DNA from: JBHIFB01 sp046760905
GTDB lineage: Bacteria; Gemmatimonadota; CAZMKB01
NCBI GenBank assembly: GCA_046760905.1
Contig: JBHIFB010000019.1
Location: 1 to 32,863 of the forward strand
Direction of reading: 5' to 3'
DNA: 32,863 nucleotides
In this document: one piece after another, positions 8,398 through 17,545 of the stretch
How the letters are laid out: each line of letters starts with the position of its first letter
Position numbering within the stretch: position 1 is the first letter of the stretch
The notes under the pieces: model-generated
Told to the model about the DNA's origin: nothing
Database searches by the model: none
The model's input: only the letters and a program-made list of their open reading frames with translations
Translations under genes and position numbers: made by a program

Positions 8398-9463
8398 CGT
8401 GGATTACCTTTCTGAATTCTTCTAGCACATCTCGAGGGTCGATTGTTTCCATGCATTCCATCGTGCTGCATACCACCGGATGCCTGTGATCCCTCTTTCT
8501 CACGTCACAGGGGCTGCAGGGGATATTTGAATAAAGATACCTCGAAAAAGCACCGTAGGGCCTGAGGTGCGAAGGCGCAGTCGGGCCAAAAATAGTAACC
8601 GTCGGCGTGCCTAGAGCACTCGCGATGTGAAGCAGCCCTGAGTCGTTTCCCACGACAAGAACGCATTGATCGATCACAGCAGAGACTTTCCTCAGGTCAA
8701 AGCCGGTTATGATCCTTACCCTGTCACCGGCGTTCTTCTTTATCTCCTGTAGAATGGATAGTTCATCGCTTTTACCTATGAGAGCTATGTTGTGGTTTGT
8801 TTCCTCTGTCAACATACGGGCGAGCTTCGAATAGCCATCGATACCCCACCTCTTGGAAGGCTCGAAAGAGCCGGGATTTTTCCCCCCACCGGGGCAGATG
8901 CCGATGGTGTTACGTGAGTCCATCGGAAACAGGGATGCCAGGATCTTTCTCCCGGTTTCAACCTCCGCATCACTCAGGAACATTTCTGGAAAAGGGACAG
9001 GACGACCCTTTCCCGTTTCTTCTGTCGCCATCTCCACAAGCTCAGTATAGAGCTCTACCTTGTGCTTCTCCAGATCGATCTCGACCCTGCCGTCCGCCTT
9101 TGTCCTTGTACCGGGGTGGGTGAGGCAGAAGAACTTGCCCGATCCTGCCGCTGCGAAGAGAAGGTAATTCAATGGTCGGGATCCATGCAGCGAGATTATT
9201 GCATCGAATTTATTCCTTCGCAGAGAGACTGCAAGCTTCGCCAGCCTGCGCCACTTCCTTTCGAAGAAGATCTCATCCTCGACGACAATGAGGTCGTCCA
9301 GACGTGGATTCTGTTCGAGGACTGGCGCTGACCAGCTCCCCACGAGAGCAGTGATATGCGCAAGCGGCACGCTCTCCCTGATGCGCCTGATCGCGGGGGT
9401 GGCCATGACAACATCTCCAATTGCAAACAGCCTGACTATGAGTATATGTGGCCGTTCAGGCAT
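8363..9463 (-). CDS. GT9-family ADP-heptose:LPS heptosyltransferase-like enzyme
   Basis: This is a complete GT9 glycosyltransferase of about 366 residues. It shows the N-terminal LIVRLFAIGDVVMATPAIR typical of WaaC/WaaF-type enzymes, the middle ICPGGGKNPGSFEPSKRW segment and the C-terminal donor signature VVGNDSGLLHIASALGTPTV. Cysteines near the end (IPCSPC and later VCSTMEC) are common in the family. It would add a heptose-type sugar to the surface glycan. I chose ATG 9463, preceded by GAGG at six bases; a GTG at 9475 in the same frame is an alternative and would overlap the GT2 gene by 20 bases. The kinase and isomerase for heptose synthesis in the same operon support a heptose donor. Confidence 0.9.
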   Translation of the reverse strand: MPERPHILIVRLFAIGDVVMATPAIRRIRESVPLAHITALVGSWSAPVLEQNPRLDDLIVVEDEIFFERKWRRLAKLAVSLRRNKFDAIISLHGSRPLNYLLFAAAGSGKFFCLTHPGTRTKADGRVEIDLEKHKVELYTELVEMATEETGKGRPVPFPEMFLSDAEVETGRKILASLFPMDSRNTIGICPGGGKNPGSFEPSKRWGIDGYSKLARMLTEETNHNIALIGKSDELSILQEIKKNAGDRVRIITGFDLRKVSAVIDQCVLVVGNDSGLLHIASALGTPTVTIFGPTAPSHLRPYGAFSRYLYSNIPCSPCDVRKRDHRHPVVCSTMECMETIDPRDVLEEFRKVIHDAGIIESRTGA

Positions 9464-10307
9464 CAGCGGCCTCACTGAAGGAACCTTCTCTCTCTTTCAG
9501 TAAGCGATGCTTCTCTAGGCTCACATAATCTGAAAATCCTGAGAGGATGGCGAGCATGAGGCCGTGTCTGCCGTCGAGAAATCCCTTCCTCGCAAAGTAG
9601 ATTAGGAGAAATCTCAAAAAAGGTTTGAGCGGAGCGTACTTCCACCAGATCTTTCTGATAAAAGGTTTCCTCTGCGCTTTGTTCCTCAGGAAATCAAGAA
9701 ATGTGACACTGTCGAGTTCTTCCGAAAGACGAAGCATGTACCTGGCTTCGAAGGATGTGTACCTGTCCATTTTCATGAAGTATTCGCCGAAATCCCTGTA
9801 GGTATAGTGCAGTAGATCTCCACTCAGGTACCCGGCCTCGCCTTCGAGTTCGAGGCGCTCATGCACGTGATCGCACGGGAATCTCCCCTTCGCGCGCTGG
9901 AAAAACCTAAGCACATGGTCGGGGTACCATCCGCTCGATTTCATCCACCTGCCCAGGAAGTAGTTTCTTCTCGGAAGGAAGAAACCGGACTTCCCGTTTC
10001 CACCCGATTCTGCAGTTCGCCTGAGCTCCTCAGCGAGTTCAGGCGTCACCACCTCGTCCGAATCGAGAACCAGTACCCAGTCGCCTCTACAGTTATCGAT
10101 TGCAATATTCTTGTTCACATCCAGGTTGTGATTGTTGGGAACGACAATGACATTGACTGTGGGGAAGCTGTTGCAGATTTCGACGGTATTGTCGGTGCTC
10201 ATCCCATCCACCACGACTATCTCATCTGCCCACTGCACGCTGCCGAGGCACAGACCGATGAGCTCACTGCTGTTGTGTGTAATGGTTGCGACAGATATCG
10301 TGCTCAT
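9456..10307 (-). CDS. GT2-family glycosyltransferase, WaaE/KdtX-like
   Basis: This 283-residue inverting GT-A enzyme has the N-terminal fold ISVATITHNSSELIGLCLGS, then EIVVVDGMSTDNT and the metal-binding LVLDSDE (about 77-83). Length and the later motifs (PDHVLRFFQR, a basic region around residues 205-240) resemble LPS-core beta-1,4-glucosyltransferases of the WaaE/KdtX group. Those act at the cytoplasmic membrane face. ATG start with a GAGAG-type site; the gene starts 12 bases after the preceding GT4 gene ends. Substrate is not predictable. Confidence 0.88.
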   Translation of the reverse strand: MSTISVATITHNSSELIGLCLGSVQWADEIVVVDGMSTDNTVEICNSFPTVNVIVVPNNHNLDVNKNIAIDNCRGDWVLVLDSDEVVTPELAEELRRTAESGGNGKSGFFLPRRNYFLGRWMKSSGWYPDHVLRFFQRAKGRFPCDHVHERLELEGEAGYLSGDLLHYTYRDFGEYFMKMDRYTSFEARYMLRLSEELDSVTFLDFLRNKAQRKPFIRKIWWKYAPLKPFLRFLLIYFARKGFLDGRHGLMLAILSGFSDYVSLEKHRLLKEREGSFSEAADA

Positions 10308-10319
10308 CCGTGCACTCTC

Positions 10320-11513
10320 TCAACTTCTCACCGCGTCTTTATACGCCCGGATGGTATTAATCGCCGTGTTTCTCCATGTGAAGGATGCCGCATGCCTCCT
10401 GCCTTTTGCCTCCAGCCGCCGTCTCAGGGCATCATCCTCGATTATGCGAACCATTGCTTTCCTGATTACTTCACCGGTAGCCTCTTCCAGAAGAAGGGCT
10501 TTTCCCGAGTGCAGCTCTCTGATCGCAGAGCAGTCGGCGGCGATTACCGCCTTGCCGCAGGCCATGGCTTCAAGAACCGGGAGCCCGAACCCTTCGTATG
10601 TCGAGGGAAAGACGAAGGCAAGGCACCCGTTGTACAGGAAAAGTTTGTCCTGCTCCGAGACCACTCCCGTGAGAATAATGTGCTCATCAATGAGCGAGAG
10701 GAAGTCCTCGAGAAATGCCTTGTCGCTTCCCATAGCTCTCCTGTTGATTCTTCCCGTTATAACGAGCGGGTGCATTTTCCTGAGCGGTGCGGGGAGCAAG
10801 CGGTGAGCTTCAGTGAGGGAGAGCAAGTTTTTTCTCCTGTTCACTTCCCCCACGAAGAAGAAGTACCCCTCTTTGACATTATATCGCTCCAGGAAGGTTC
10901 TAATAGACACCTCTTGCTCGAGAGGTCTGAACCGGGAAGAAACACCGAGATATACTGTCCTTATCTTAGCCGGATCTACATCAAGTATTTCAATGAGGGA
11001 GCCTTTCGTGAAATCTGATATTGTTATGATAATATCGGCCGCCTTCACCCCCTCCGCAATCGTCTTCCTGTGCCTTAGCGTGTGTTCCTCGGGTACCATA
11101 CCGACATAAGCACCCATGTCGTTGACCGTAACGACGATTCCAGTACTGTCATCCCTCATCCCCCTTGGGACCTTAGAATCCGGGAAGTGGGCAACCTTTG
11201 CACCGAATTCCTTTATCTGCCTTGGGAGAATGTATTCCCTGTACAGGTGCCTGTATGCCCGGTTGAGCTTCCAGCGTGGACCGCTGAGAGACAGGGGGAA
11301 GGTCGCTTCGGCTGAAACTTCCTGAAAGCTCCCCAAATGAGAAAGGAATCTTATGTTTCCATCCCCCAGGATCTTCTTCATCTCATGTGAGATGTGGGCA
11401 GTCGAGTAGCCGACACCACCGACAAGTGTCTCGCACGCCGAACTCACATCCATGGCGACTTTAAATTTGAGATCAGATTGCACTGTTTTGGACTCATGAC
11501 GTTTGGGTTTCAA
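10320..11513 (-). CDS. GT4-family glycosyltransferase (mannosyltransferase-like)
   Basis: This GT-B enzyme of 397 residues has a glycine-rich acceptor motif GGVGYSTAHIS near the N-terminus and a C-terminal Glycos_transf_1 domain. That domain carries YFFFVGEVNRRKN and the donor-site motif FPSTYEGFGLPVLEAMACG with the paired glutamates of retaining GT4 enzymes. It is similar in layout to WbdA/MtfB-type mannosyltransferases; the sugar is not certain. The start is TTG at 11513, preceded by GAGGT five bases upstream and overlapping the previous gene by 20 bases. GTG at 11483 and ATG at 11453 are weaker choices because the second would cut the first beta strand. Confidence 0.88.
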   Translation of the reverse strand: MKPKRHESKTVQSDLKFKVAMDVSSACETLVGGVGYSTAHISHEMKKILGDGNIRFLSHLGSFQEVSAEATFPLSLSGPRWKLNRAYRHLYREYILPRQIKEFGAKVAHFPDSKVPRGMRDDSTGIVVTVNDMGAYVGMVPEEHTLRHRKTIAEGVKAADIIITISDFTKGSLIEILDVDPAKIRTVYLGVSSRFRPLEQEVSIRTFLERYNVKEGYFFFVGEVNRRKNLLSLTEAHRLLPAPLRKMHPLVITGRINRRAMGSDKAFLEDFLSLIDEHIILTGVVSEQDKLFLYNGCLAFVFPSTYEGFGLPVLEAMACGKAVIAADCSAIRELHSGKALLLEEATGEVIRKAMVRIIEDDALRRRLEAKGRRHAASFTWRNTAINTIRAYKDAVRS

Positions 11514-12642
11514 TTAAGACCTCGTCGATTTTCTCCGCCATTTCCCCGGCTGTAAGAAAGAGTCTGTAAAATCTTTCCTTGCCCCTTTCACCCATCTTCT
11601 TAGCCTCATCCTGATGCTGATAGAACCAGTTCATTGCCTCTCCGAGAGCTGTGATATCACCCGGTTCCACCAGAAGACCTGTTTCAGAGTCAGATACAAT
11701 CTCAAGAGGTCCCCCTGATTTTGTGGCGATCACGGGCTTACCCATGGCCATGGCTTGAAGGAGGGTTTGCCCGAGCGGCTCTTCTAATGAGGCCGATACT
11801 ACAACATCAACGCATGAGAGGTATCTCTCTACATCCCTCTTGAAACCTGTGAAATGTATCCTACCGTCCATGCCACCTTCTTTGACTTTCCTCTTCACTT
11901 CTCTGAAGTAACCTGTTTGCCCACTGAAGCTGTCATCACCCACCATTATAGAGTAGGCGTGCTCACAGTTTCTAATGGTCTCCAGTGATGCCTCTATGTA
12001 CTCCCGAACCCCTTTCCATGGGAGAACCTGGCAGAACATACCGAACACGAATGATCCCTGCGGGATGCCAAGCTCCCGTATCACTTCTTCCCGGCCGGCC
12101 GTATCCTCGAGTTTGACGGCGTCGATTCCTGAAGGGATTTTCTTTAGCTTGCCGTTTCCTGTAATGTCAATGCCGAGATTAAGAGCGACATAGTCCGATA
12201 TGGCGATTATCTTATCCGTTTTAGAAACAACCATGTTTCTCTTGAGGTTTCCATCTATCCTATCCCTCACGTGGGTCACAAGGCGGAGGCCGGGGAAAAT
12301 CGTCCTGAGCACAAGCAGGGGAAAGGCCGATCGATGGCTGTTTGCATAGAGGATACCTATATCATGCTTTTTCACAATTGCTGCAAGCTCTAAGATGGTC
12401 CAGGAGAGTCTGACCCAGCTCGAGGCCTTCTTCCAGGGGCTTTTCTGCAGGCCCGGAACCGGGATGCTCAGCGGGTGGATCCTGTAGCCGAGGCGCTTGA
12501 TTTCGCCCAAGAGAGGGCCACTTCTATTAGCGACGCACAGTATCTTCTCCCGGGGTATCTTCGTTCTCTCCAGGTACCTCAGAAGAGACAGTTCAGCGCC
12601 TCCAAGCCATCCGGTGTGGTTTAAGATGAGGATGTTCTCCAT
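11494..12642 (-). CDS. GT4-family glycosyltransferase
   Basis: This GT-B glycosyltransferase of about 382 residues begins at MENILILNHTGWLGGAELSL, the usual first strand and glycine-rich loop of the family. The donor domain shows FGMFCQVLPWKGVREYIEAS and the motif VVVSASLEEPLGQTLLQAMA, with the E-x7-E pair conserved in form. The frame is open upstream to 12723, but those 27 residues lie over the previous gene and resemble no glycosyltransferase N-terminus. ATG 12642 is preceded by GAGAGG. The start overlaps the 3' end of the polymerase/ligase gene by 50 bases. Substrate unknown. Confidence 0.88.
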   Translation of the reverse strand: MENILILNHTGWLGGAELSLLRYLERTKIPREKILCVANRSGPLLGEIKRLGYRIHPLSIPVPGLQKSPWKKASSWVRLSWTILELAAIVKKHDIGILYANSHRSAFPLLVLRTIFPGLRLVTHVRDRIDGNLKRNMVVSKTDKIIAISDYVALNLGIDITGNGKLKKIPSGIDAVKLEDTAGREEVIRELGIPQGSFVFGMFCQVLPWKGVREYIEASLETIRNCEHAYSIMVGDDSFSGQTGYFREVKRKVKEGGMDGRIHFTGFKRDVERYLSCVDVVVSASLEEPLGQTLLQAMAMGKPVIATKSGGPLEIVSDSETGLLVEPGDITALGEAMNWFYQHQDEAKKMGERGKERFYRLFLTAGEMAEKIDEVLIETQTS

Positions 12643-14089
12643 TCTTTCGAGCCTCTCGCTCCCTCTCCTCAAGTCGCGGAAGCGAAAACAGGAGACCGGT
12701 CGCAATCCAGATGAAAAGATCAAGCGGCCTCTGTGCGAGGAAGGTTCTGAAAAGGGATGTCACGATTGCTGAGATCATCAATATGCTTATCCCGAAGGCG
12801 ACGGATTTGAGAAACGTATCAAAGAGAAGCCTTTGAATCCGTCTGGCCCATGCGATTATCTTCACATGGATTATGATTAATAGAATCATGCCCGGAAAGC
12901 CGGCCTGGTTCATCAGCATGAAATAGTCCCCTTCCATTGTCAGGTCCGGAAACTTTTCCATGAACAGGCTGTGGGACAATCCAAACCTCATGCCGACCGA
13001 GTCGAGGGAAATGCCCATCCCTTTCCCTAGGAAGTTGCTTTTGAGATTACCGACGAGCGCCTCGTGAAAGGGGATTGTGGCAAATAGCCTTTGGTGTTGT
13101 AGGTCGCTGAAGAAATATAAAATCACCCTCTCCCAGCCGACTCTTTCGAGGTATATGGCGGAGAGTGAGATGGCCGCGATCGATGCTACAACGAAACTGA
13201 ACTTCCTCTTCTTGAGCAAGACAGCGTATACGCATATTCCCAGGCAAGCGCTGTAGATGCTCGAGAGCGCAGCCGATGCGATGAGACCTGTGAAAAGAAT
13301 TGAGATTGCCAAAAAAAGTAGAGTCCTGCTCCTTTTATTCTCCATGATGTTGTAAAGCGGCAGCGAGAGCAGTATCATGAAGCTCATCAGGTTGCCGAAT
13401 TCCCACACCGTGCCGAATATGGAGGAGACCCTGTACCATGAATATCCCGAGTAGTAATGGGCGATATCTGTTCTTATATACTGGCTGAGGTTTTCGTACG
13501 AGCCAAATCCCATCTTTGCCTGGATTATGCCCACAACAGCGGCGAGCGATAAAAACACGAGAAGGAAAAATCCGATCCGCTTTAGCTCTCTCCTGCTGGT
13601 TATGAAATTCAGTCCTATGAAGAATCCGAGCATCGGGACGAAATACGCTCTGAACCCGAAAATGCCCATGCCGATACTCGGCAGCGCCGGGTTGAAAATC
13701 TGTACGAAAATGAGTGCGGCAAAGAGAAAAAGCAGGCCGGTTATGGGTGTTCTCACCCAGAACCCTCTTTTTGTGATTATGAATTTCACGGTGATGATTC
13801 CGAGGATACCTATGGTAAGGATGTCTCTCCAGGTGCCCACGTAAAGAGATTCGAACCAGAATCCGAGGATATTCTGAAAAAGAGATAGTAAGAGAAGCAG
13901 GTATAGACATGCGATCGGTTTCAGAAATAGAAAGAGCGCGATCGATGCGAGCACAATCAAAAGGTTAGGTAGAAGCGGCGAGAGTCCTCCGACCGCTGCA
14001 ACGACGAAAAGAGCAACGACTCCGGTGCAAGCCGCCGTCGGAAGCAACACGTCATTGTGTGAGACGATCGTTCTGGATAACTTTTCCAT
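12593..14089 (-). CDS. O-antigen ligase/polymerase (Wzy/WaaL)-type membrane protein
   Basis: This protein of about 498 residues is almost entirely hydrophobic, with eleven or twelve membrane segments broken by a large loop (about residues 290-370), the architecture of the Wzy_C/O-antigen ligase superfamily. These proteins polymerise lipid-linked repeat units or transfer the finished glycan to an acceptor. Sequence conservation is low in the family, so the call rests on topology and on its place between an amidotransferase and glycosyltransferases in a polysaccharide operon. The ATG at 14089 is chosen; a TTG three codons earlier (14098) is in frame. It overlaps the upstream gene by 38 bases. 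Confidence 0.8.
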   Translation of the reverse strand: MEKLSRTIVSHNDVLLPTAACTGVVALFVVAAVGGLSPLLPNLLIVLASIALFLFLKPIACLYLLLLLSLFQNILGFWFESLYVGTWRDILTIGILGIITVKFIITKRGFWVRTPITGLLFLFAALIFVQIFNPALPSIGMGIFGFRAYFVPMLGFFIGLNFITSRRELKRIGFFLLVFLSLAAVVGIIQAKMGFGSYENLSQYIRTDIAHYYSGYSWYRVSSIFGTVWEFGNLMSFMILLSLPLYNIMENKRSRTLLFLAISILFTGLIASAALSSIYSACLGICVYAVLLKKRKFSFVVASIAAISLSAIYLERVGWERVILYFFSDLQHQRLFATIPFHEALVGNLKSNFLGKGMGISLDSVGMRFGLSHSLFMEKFPDLTMEGDYFMLMNQAGFPGMILLIIIHVKIIAWARRIQRLLFDTFLKSVAFGISILMISAIVTSLFRTFLAQRPLDLFIWIATGLLFSLPRLEEREREARKNGEHPHLKPHRMAWRR

Positions 14090-16031
14090 GGGCGTCAAGG
14101 GATTTCGAAAATGTTCTATTTCGATTCAGGAAGACTTCCCTCCATAGCGTGAAAGTGAAAAGCGACCAGACATGCCGCGCAAGCGGTTTACCTTGGTCGA
14201 AGAATTCCTCTAGAATCTTTTCTACGCTTTTTCTGTTCAGCATACCATCGCAACACGCTCTTTTCCCCAGGAGGCAGTCCAGAACCAGCGGCTTCATATC
14301 GCCTCTCATCCAAACATCTATCGGCATTAAAAACCCCTGTTTTTTCCTGGCCACGATGTCCTCGGGCAGAATGTTCTTCGCACATCTTCTTAGTATGTGT
14401 TTCCCTATCAGGCCTTTCATCTTGAAACGGAAAGGGATGCTCATGGAATACTCAACGAGCTCGTGATCGAGGTATGGCACCCTGCACTCGAGTGAGTGGG
14501 CCATGCTCATCTTGTCCGTATAGTTAAGAAAATCATCGAGCATCGTGGTTTTAAGCTGGAGGTAGAGCAATCTGTCCTGGTAATTCCATTCAGACACTTC
14601 GTCCATATATTCACCGAAAGGAGACCGGTGATCGATACCGGAATGAGATTGGCAATACCCGTTATCCAAAAGCTCATTCACCTTCTCCGGGTGAAACACG
14701 CTGATCCAGAGAGGGTACCACGAAACCGGGTCCGTGCGATCATAGCGGATCAGCTTCTTCATCTTCTGAATCAATCCGCCGGCCAGAGGTTTTTCCGGGA
14801 ATGGGGAGAGCGCAGGCTCGATGATCCCGCGTCTGATAATGCCGGGAATATGCTTATAGGAATGGATGATTTTCGCCATTCTATTCCATTCGTATCCTGC
14901 GAACAGTTCATCGCCCCCAAGCCCTGAGAGCACCACAGTGACGTGTCGCCTTGCTAGGGCCGAGATGAAATATGTGTGTAAGCCGCCGCCGAACGGTTCG
15001 TCGAAGTGATACGCTATCTTCTCTATCTCCTTTTCTATGTCTTGGGGTTTCGCGATGTGCTCATGGTGATCTGTGTCGAAGTAACGGGCAACCCTTCTCG
15101 CATACTCCAGCTCATTGTATGCCTCTTCTCCCCTGGAGGGAAATCCCATCGAGAATGTCTTGATCTTCCCGCCAGTCGCCTCGGCCATGAGGCCGACAAC
15201 GAGACTCGAATCCAGGCCGCCGGATAAAAACACGCCAAGAGGGACATCGCTTATGAGCCTCTTTCTCACCGATTCCCTGAGAAGCATTAGAAGGGCTTCT
15301 TCGCAGTCCTCCTTTTTAAGCGGCGATACATCCCTCTCGATGTCCTTCATGGTCCAGTAGGTGTGGGTTGAGAGCTTCCCTTCTTTCAGCCGCATGAATG
15401 TACCGGGCCTCAGCTTCTTTATATTTGAAAATATGGTCCTGGGGGTGAGTGTGAACTGGTAGGAAAGGTAATCTGCAAGCCCTGACGGGTCGATCTCCTG
15501 ATCCATGTAATCACAGGTTAAGAGCGCCTTTATTTCTGAAGCGAAAGTAATTGTGCCTTCATGAACTGAGTAGTAGAGGGGTTTTATCCCAAGGCGGTCG
15601 CGTGCGATCACGAGCTCACATCTTCTCCTGTCCCATACGGCGAAGGCAAACATTCCGTTCAGGAGATTCAGGGCATCGGTTCCCCACTCGAGGTAAGCGT
15701 TAAGGAGCACCTCCGTGTCCGTGCCGGAACGGAACGAGTGCCCCCTTTCAGCGAGAATCTTTTTTATCTCGGGGAAGTTGTAGATCTCACCGTTGTAAAC
15801 GATGCTCAGGCTTCCGTCTTTTGATGTCATCGGCTGATGTCCAAGCGGGCTAGTGTCTATGACGCTCAACCTGGTATTGCCGAGGTACACCCGCTCGCCG
15901 CCCCTGCCTTCGATTGTCTCCCAACCCATGTCATCGGGGCCTCTGTGCCTGATACTGTGGACCATCCTGATGATATTTTCCTCGTGGTCACGTGAAGATG
16001 AGGTTGTGTATATTCCGCATACTCCGCACAT
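14052..16031 (-). CDS. asnB: Asparagine synthase (glutamine-hydrolysing)-like amidotransferase
   Basis: This 659-residue two-domain protein starts MCGVCGIY, so Cys2 becomes the N-terminal nucleophile of the class II glutaminase domain (about 2-200). Other glutaminase-site motifs are RHRGPDDMG, YNGEIYN and SGTDTEV. The synthetase domain has the ATP pyrophosphatase loop FLSGGLDSSLV (about 266-276) and the conserved LSGLGGDELFAGYEWNR region. AsnB makes asparagine from aspartate, glutamine and ATP, but AsnB homologues inside polysaccharide operons often amidate uronic-acid sugars; both remain possible. It starts 20 bases after the sugar transferase gene and runs in the same operon. Length is typical of the operon-borne AsnB type. 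Confidence 0.93.
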   Translation of the reverse strand: MCGVCGIYTTSSSRDHEENIIRMVHSIRHRGPDDMGWETIEGRGGERVYLGNTRLSVIDTSPLGHQPMTSKDGSLSIVYNGEIYNFPEIKKILAERGHSFRSGTDTEVLLNAYLEWGTDALNLLNGMFAFAVWDRRRCELVIARDRLGIKPLYYSVHEGTITFASEIKALLTCDYMDQEIDPSGLADYLSYQFTLTPRTIFSNIKKLRPGTFMRLKEGKLSTHTYWTMKDIERDVSPLKKEDCEEALLMLLRESVRKRLISDVPLGVFLSGGLDSSLVVGLMAEATGGKIKTFSMGFPSRGEEAYNELEYARRVARYFDTDHHEHIAKPQDIEKEIEKIAYHFDEPFGGGLHTYFISALARRHVTVVLSGLGGDELFAGYEWNRMAKIIHSYKHIPGIIRRGIIEPALSPFPEKPLAGGLIQKMKKLIRYDRTDPVSWYPLWISVFHPEKVNELLDNGYCQSHSGIDHRSPFGEYMDEVSEWNYQDRLLYLQLKTTMLDDFLNYTDKMSMAHSLECRVPYLDHELVEYSMSIPFRFKMKGLIGKHILRRCAKNILPEDIVARKKQGFLMPIDVWMRGDMKPLVLDCLLGKRACCDGMLNRKSVEKILEEFFDQGKPLARHVWSLFTFTLWREVFLNRNRTFSKSLDAHGKVIQNDRLTQ

Positions 16032-16051
16032 TAAGACTTACTTTCTCCTTA

Positions 16052-17518
16052 TCATCTGCCCGTCCCCCTGAAGACTGCCGGTATGGTCTTGAGCAGTATC
16101 GTAAGATCGAGACCGAGAGACCATCTGTCGATATACTCTAAATCGAGCCTGACCCACTCGCTGAAATCTGTGATGTCATTTCTGCCGTTTACCTGCCAGA
16201 GGCAGGTGATCCCGGGCTTTACAGAGAGTTTTCTCCTTTGCCAGAACTCGAACCTCTCTGCCTCTGTTCTGAGGGGAGGTCTGGGACCGACGAGGCTCAT
16301 ATCTCCCCTCAGAACGCTGTAGAGTTGAGGCAACTCGTCAAGGCTGAACTTTCTAAGCCACTTACCGACCGGGGTTATCCTTGGGTCGTTTTTGATCTTG
16401 AAAACCGGTCCGCTCATCTCGTTCTCACGCATGTACCTCTCCTTGAGCCTGTCGGCATCCTGGACCATTGTCCTGAACTTGTATCCGGTGAACTCGCGGC
16501 CGTTTTTCCCTGTCACATTCCACCTGTAGAACACGGGCCCCGGTGAGCTCAACTTTACGAGGAGCGCGATAATTATAAAAAGCGGAGATGCCGCGATGAG
16601 CAGAAACAGGGAGAGGGAGAGATCGATTGCTCTTTTGAGAAATAGGGCGGGCTTCGGGTGAGTGGTCGTCGCTAGCATGAGCATGGGAATACCGTGATAG
16701 TTTTCGATGCTTATTGTGGAGAGTGTGAGCTTTTGCTGATACTTAGCGATGTGATAATCCGGCATGATCATAACAGGTATCCCGATCTCTTCGATTGCAT
16801 CGAAAAGCTTCTCGATACCGTCAATCTTATCCACGGGCATCGCGATGACGATCAGGTCGGGATGCTCTTTCGCGATGACCTTTCTCGGGTCCTCGATTGT
16901 AGCGATGACACACATCTTACCGACTCTTTTCCCGACCGAATCGGGATCGGGGTCGATACAACCTATAATCTCTGCGTGAGCGCTCTCCTCTATGGAATCT
17001 AGGAAATCTTTTGCCCTTCTCCTTGAGCCGACTACGAGGATCCTCTCCGCCCTGCCCTCAAGCTTCCTGATCAGCGGCCAGGAATAGAAAAGTATTATCC
17101 TGAATGAAGTGGTTAAGACAACAGTCATCGTAGAGAATACGAAAATCATGAATCGGCTTATGTACTGTACCTTGAACAGGAATATGAAGAAGGTTAGAAG
17201 AATGAGGGTAACCAGGGAAGCATGCAATACGCTGAGGAAGACTCTGGAAAACTCCATAGAGCCGTGGCCTTCATACATGCCTCTGTAGAACAGAACGAAA
17301 ATAAAGACCGGATATATCACGAGAAGGAGCCAGTCGTATTCGCCGAAGCTTGCCAGAGGGCTCGCTTCGTGACCTGGCAGAATCTCCTTGAGAGATGGTG
17401 AAACGTAATAGGCCAGCACGAACGATAAAGTTAAAGACATCATATCGGCCAAAAGAAAGAGTGCCGTCTGCTTGTCTATAAGGGCTCCTCTTAAGAGACG
17501 GATGTCATTCGTTCTCAT
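16052..17518 (-). CDS. Polyprenyl-phosphate sugar-1-phosphate transferase (WbaP/WcaJ family)
   Basis: This 488-residue protein has four or five N-terminal membrane segments (to about 150), then a cytoplasmic nucleotide-binding-like domain (RILVVGSRRRAKDF near 165 onward). The C-terminal bacterial sugar transferase domain follows, beginning at KRAIDLSLSLFLL. Catalytic-domain motifs are visible: GYKFRTMVQDAD, KFSLDELPQLYSVLRGDMSL, VGPRPP and KPGITCLWQVNGR. It transfers a sugar phosphate from an NDP-sugar to undecaprenyl phosphate, the first committed step of glycan assembly. Starts at ATG 17518, 27 bases after the Wzi-like gene. The sugar (galactose, glucose or other) is not decidable. Confidence 0.94.
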   Translation of the reverse strand: MRTNDIRLLRGALIDKQTALFLLADMMSLTLSFVLAYYVSPSLKEILPGHEASPLASFGEYDWLLLVIYPVFIFVLFYRGMYEGHGSMEFSRVFLSVLHASLVTLILLTFFIFLFKVQYISRFMIFVFSTMTVVLTTSFRIILFYSWPLIRKLEGRAERILVVGSRRRAKDFLDSIEESAHAEIIGCIDPDPDSVGKRVGKMCVIATIEDPRKVIAKEHPDLIVIAMPVDKIDGIEKLFDAIEEIGIPVMIMPDYHIAKYQQKLTLSTISIENYHGIPMLMLATTTHPKPALFLKRAIDLSLSLFLLIAASPLFIIIALLVKLSSPGPVFYRWNVTGKNGREFTGYKFRTMVQDADRLKERYMRENEMSGPVFKIKNDPRITPVGKWLRKFSLDELPQLYSVLRGDMSLVGPRPPLRTEAERFEFWQRRKLSVKPGITCLWQVNGRNDITDFSEWVRLDLEYIDRWSLGLDLTILLKTIPAVFRGTGR

Positions 17519-17545
17519 GTGAGCACTCCGAAAATGGTGTCGCCA

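Noticed and set aside
9861..11018. Long plus-strand open frame (385 codons) opposite two glycosyltransferase genes
   Set aside because: It lies antisense to two well-supported glycosyltransferase genes, its protein is rich in Pro, Arg and His with no family resemblance, and it crosses the boundary between them. It is a shadow of coding bias.
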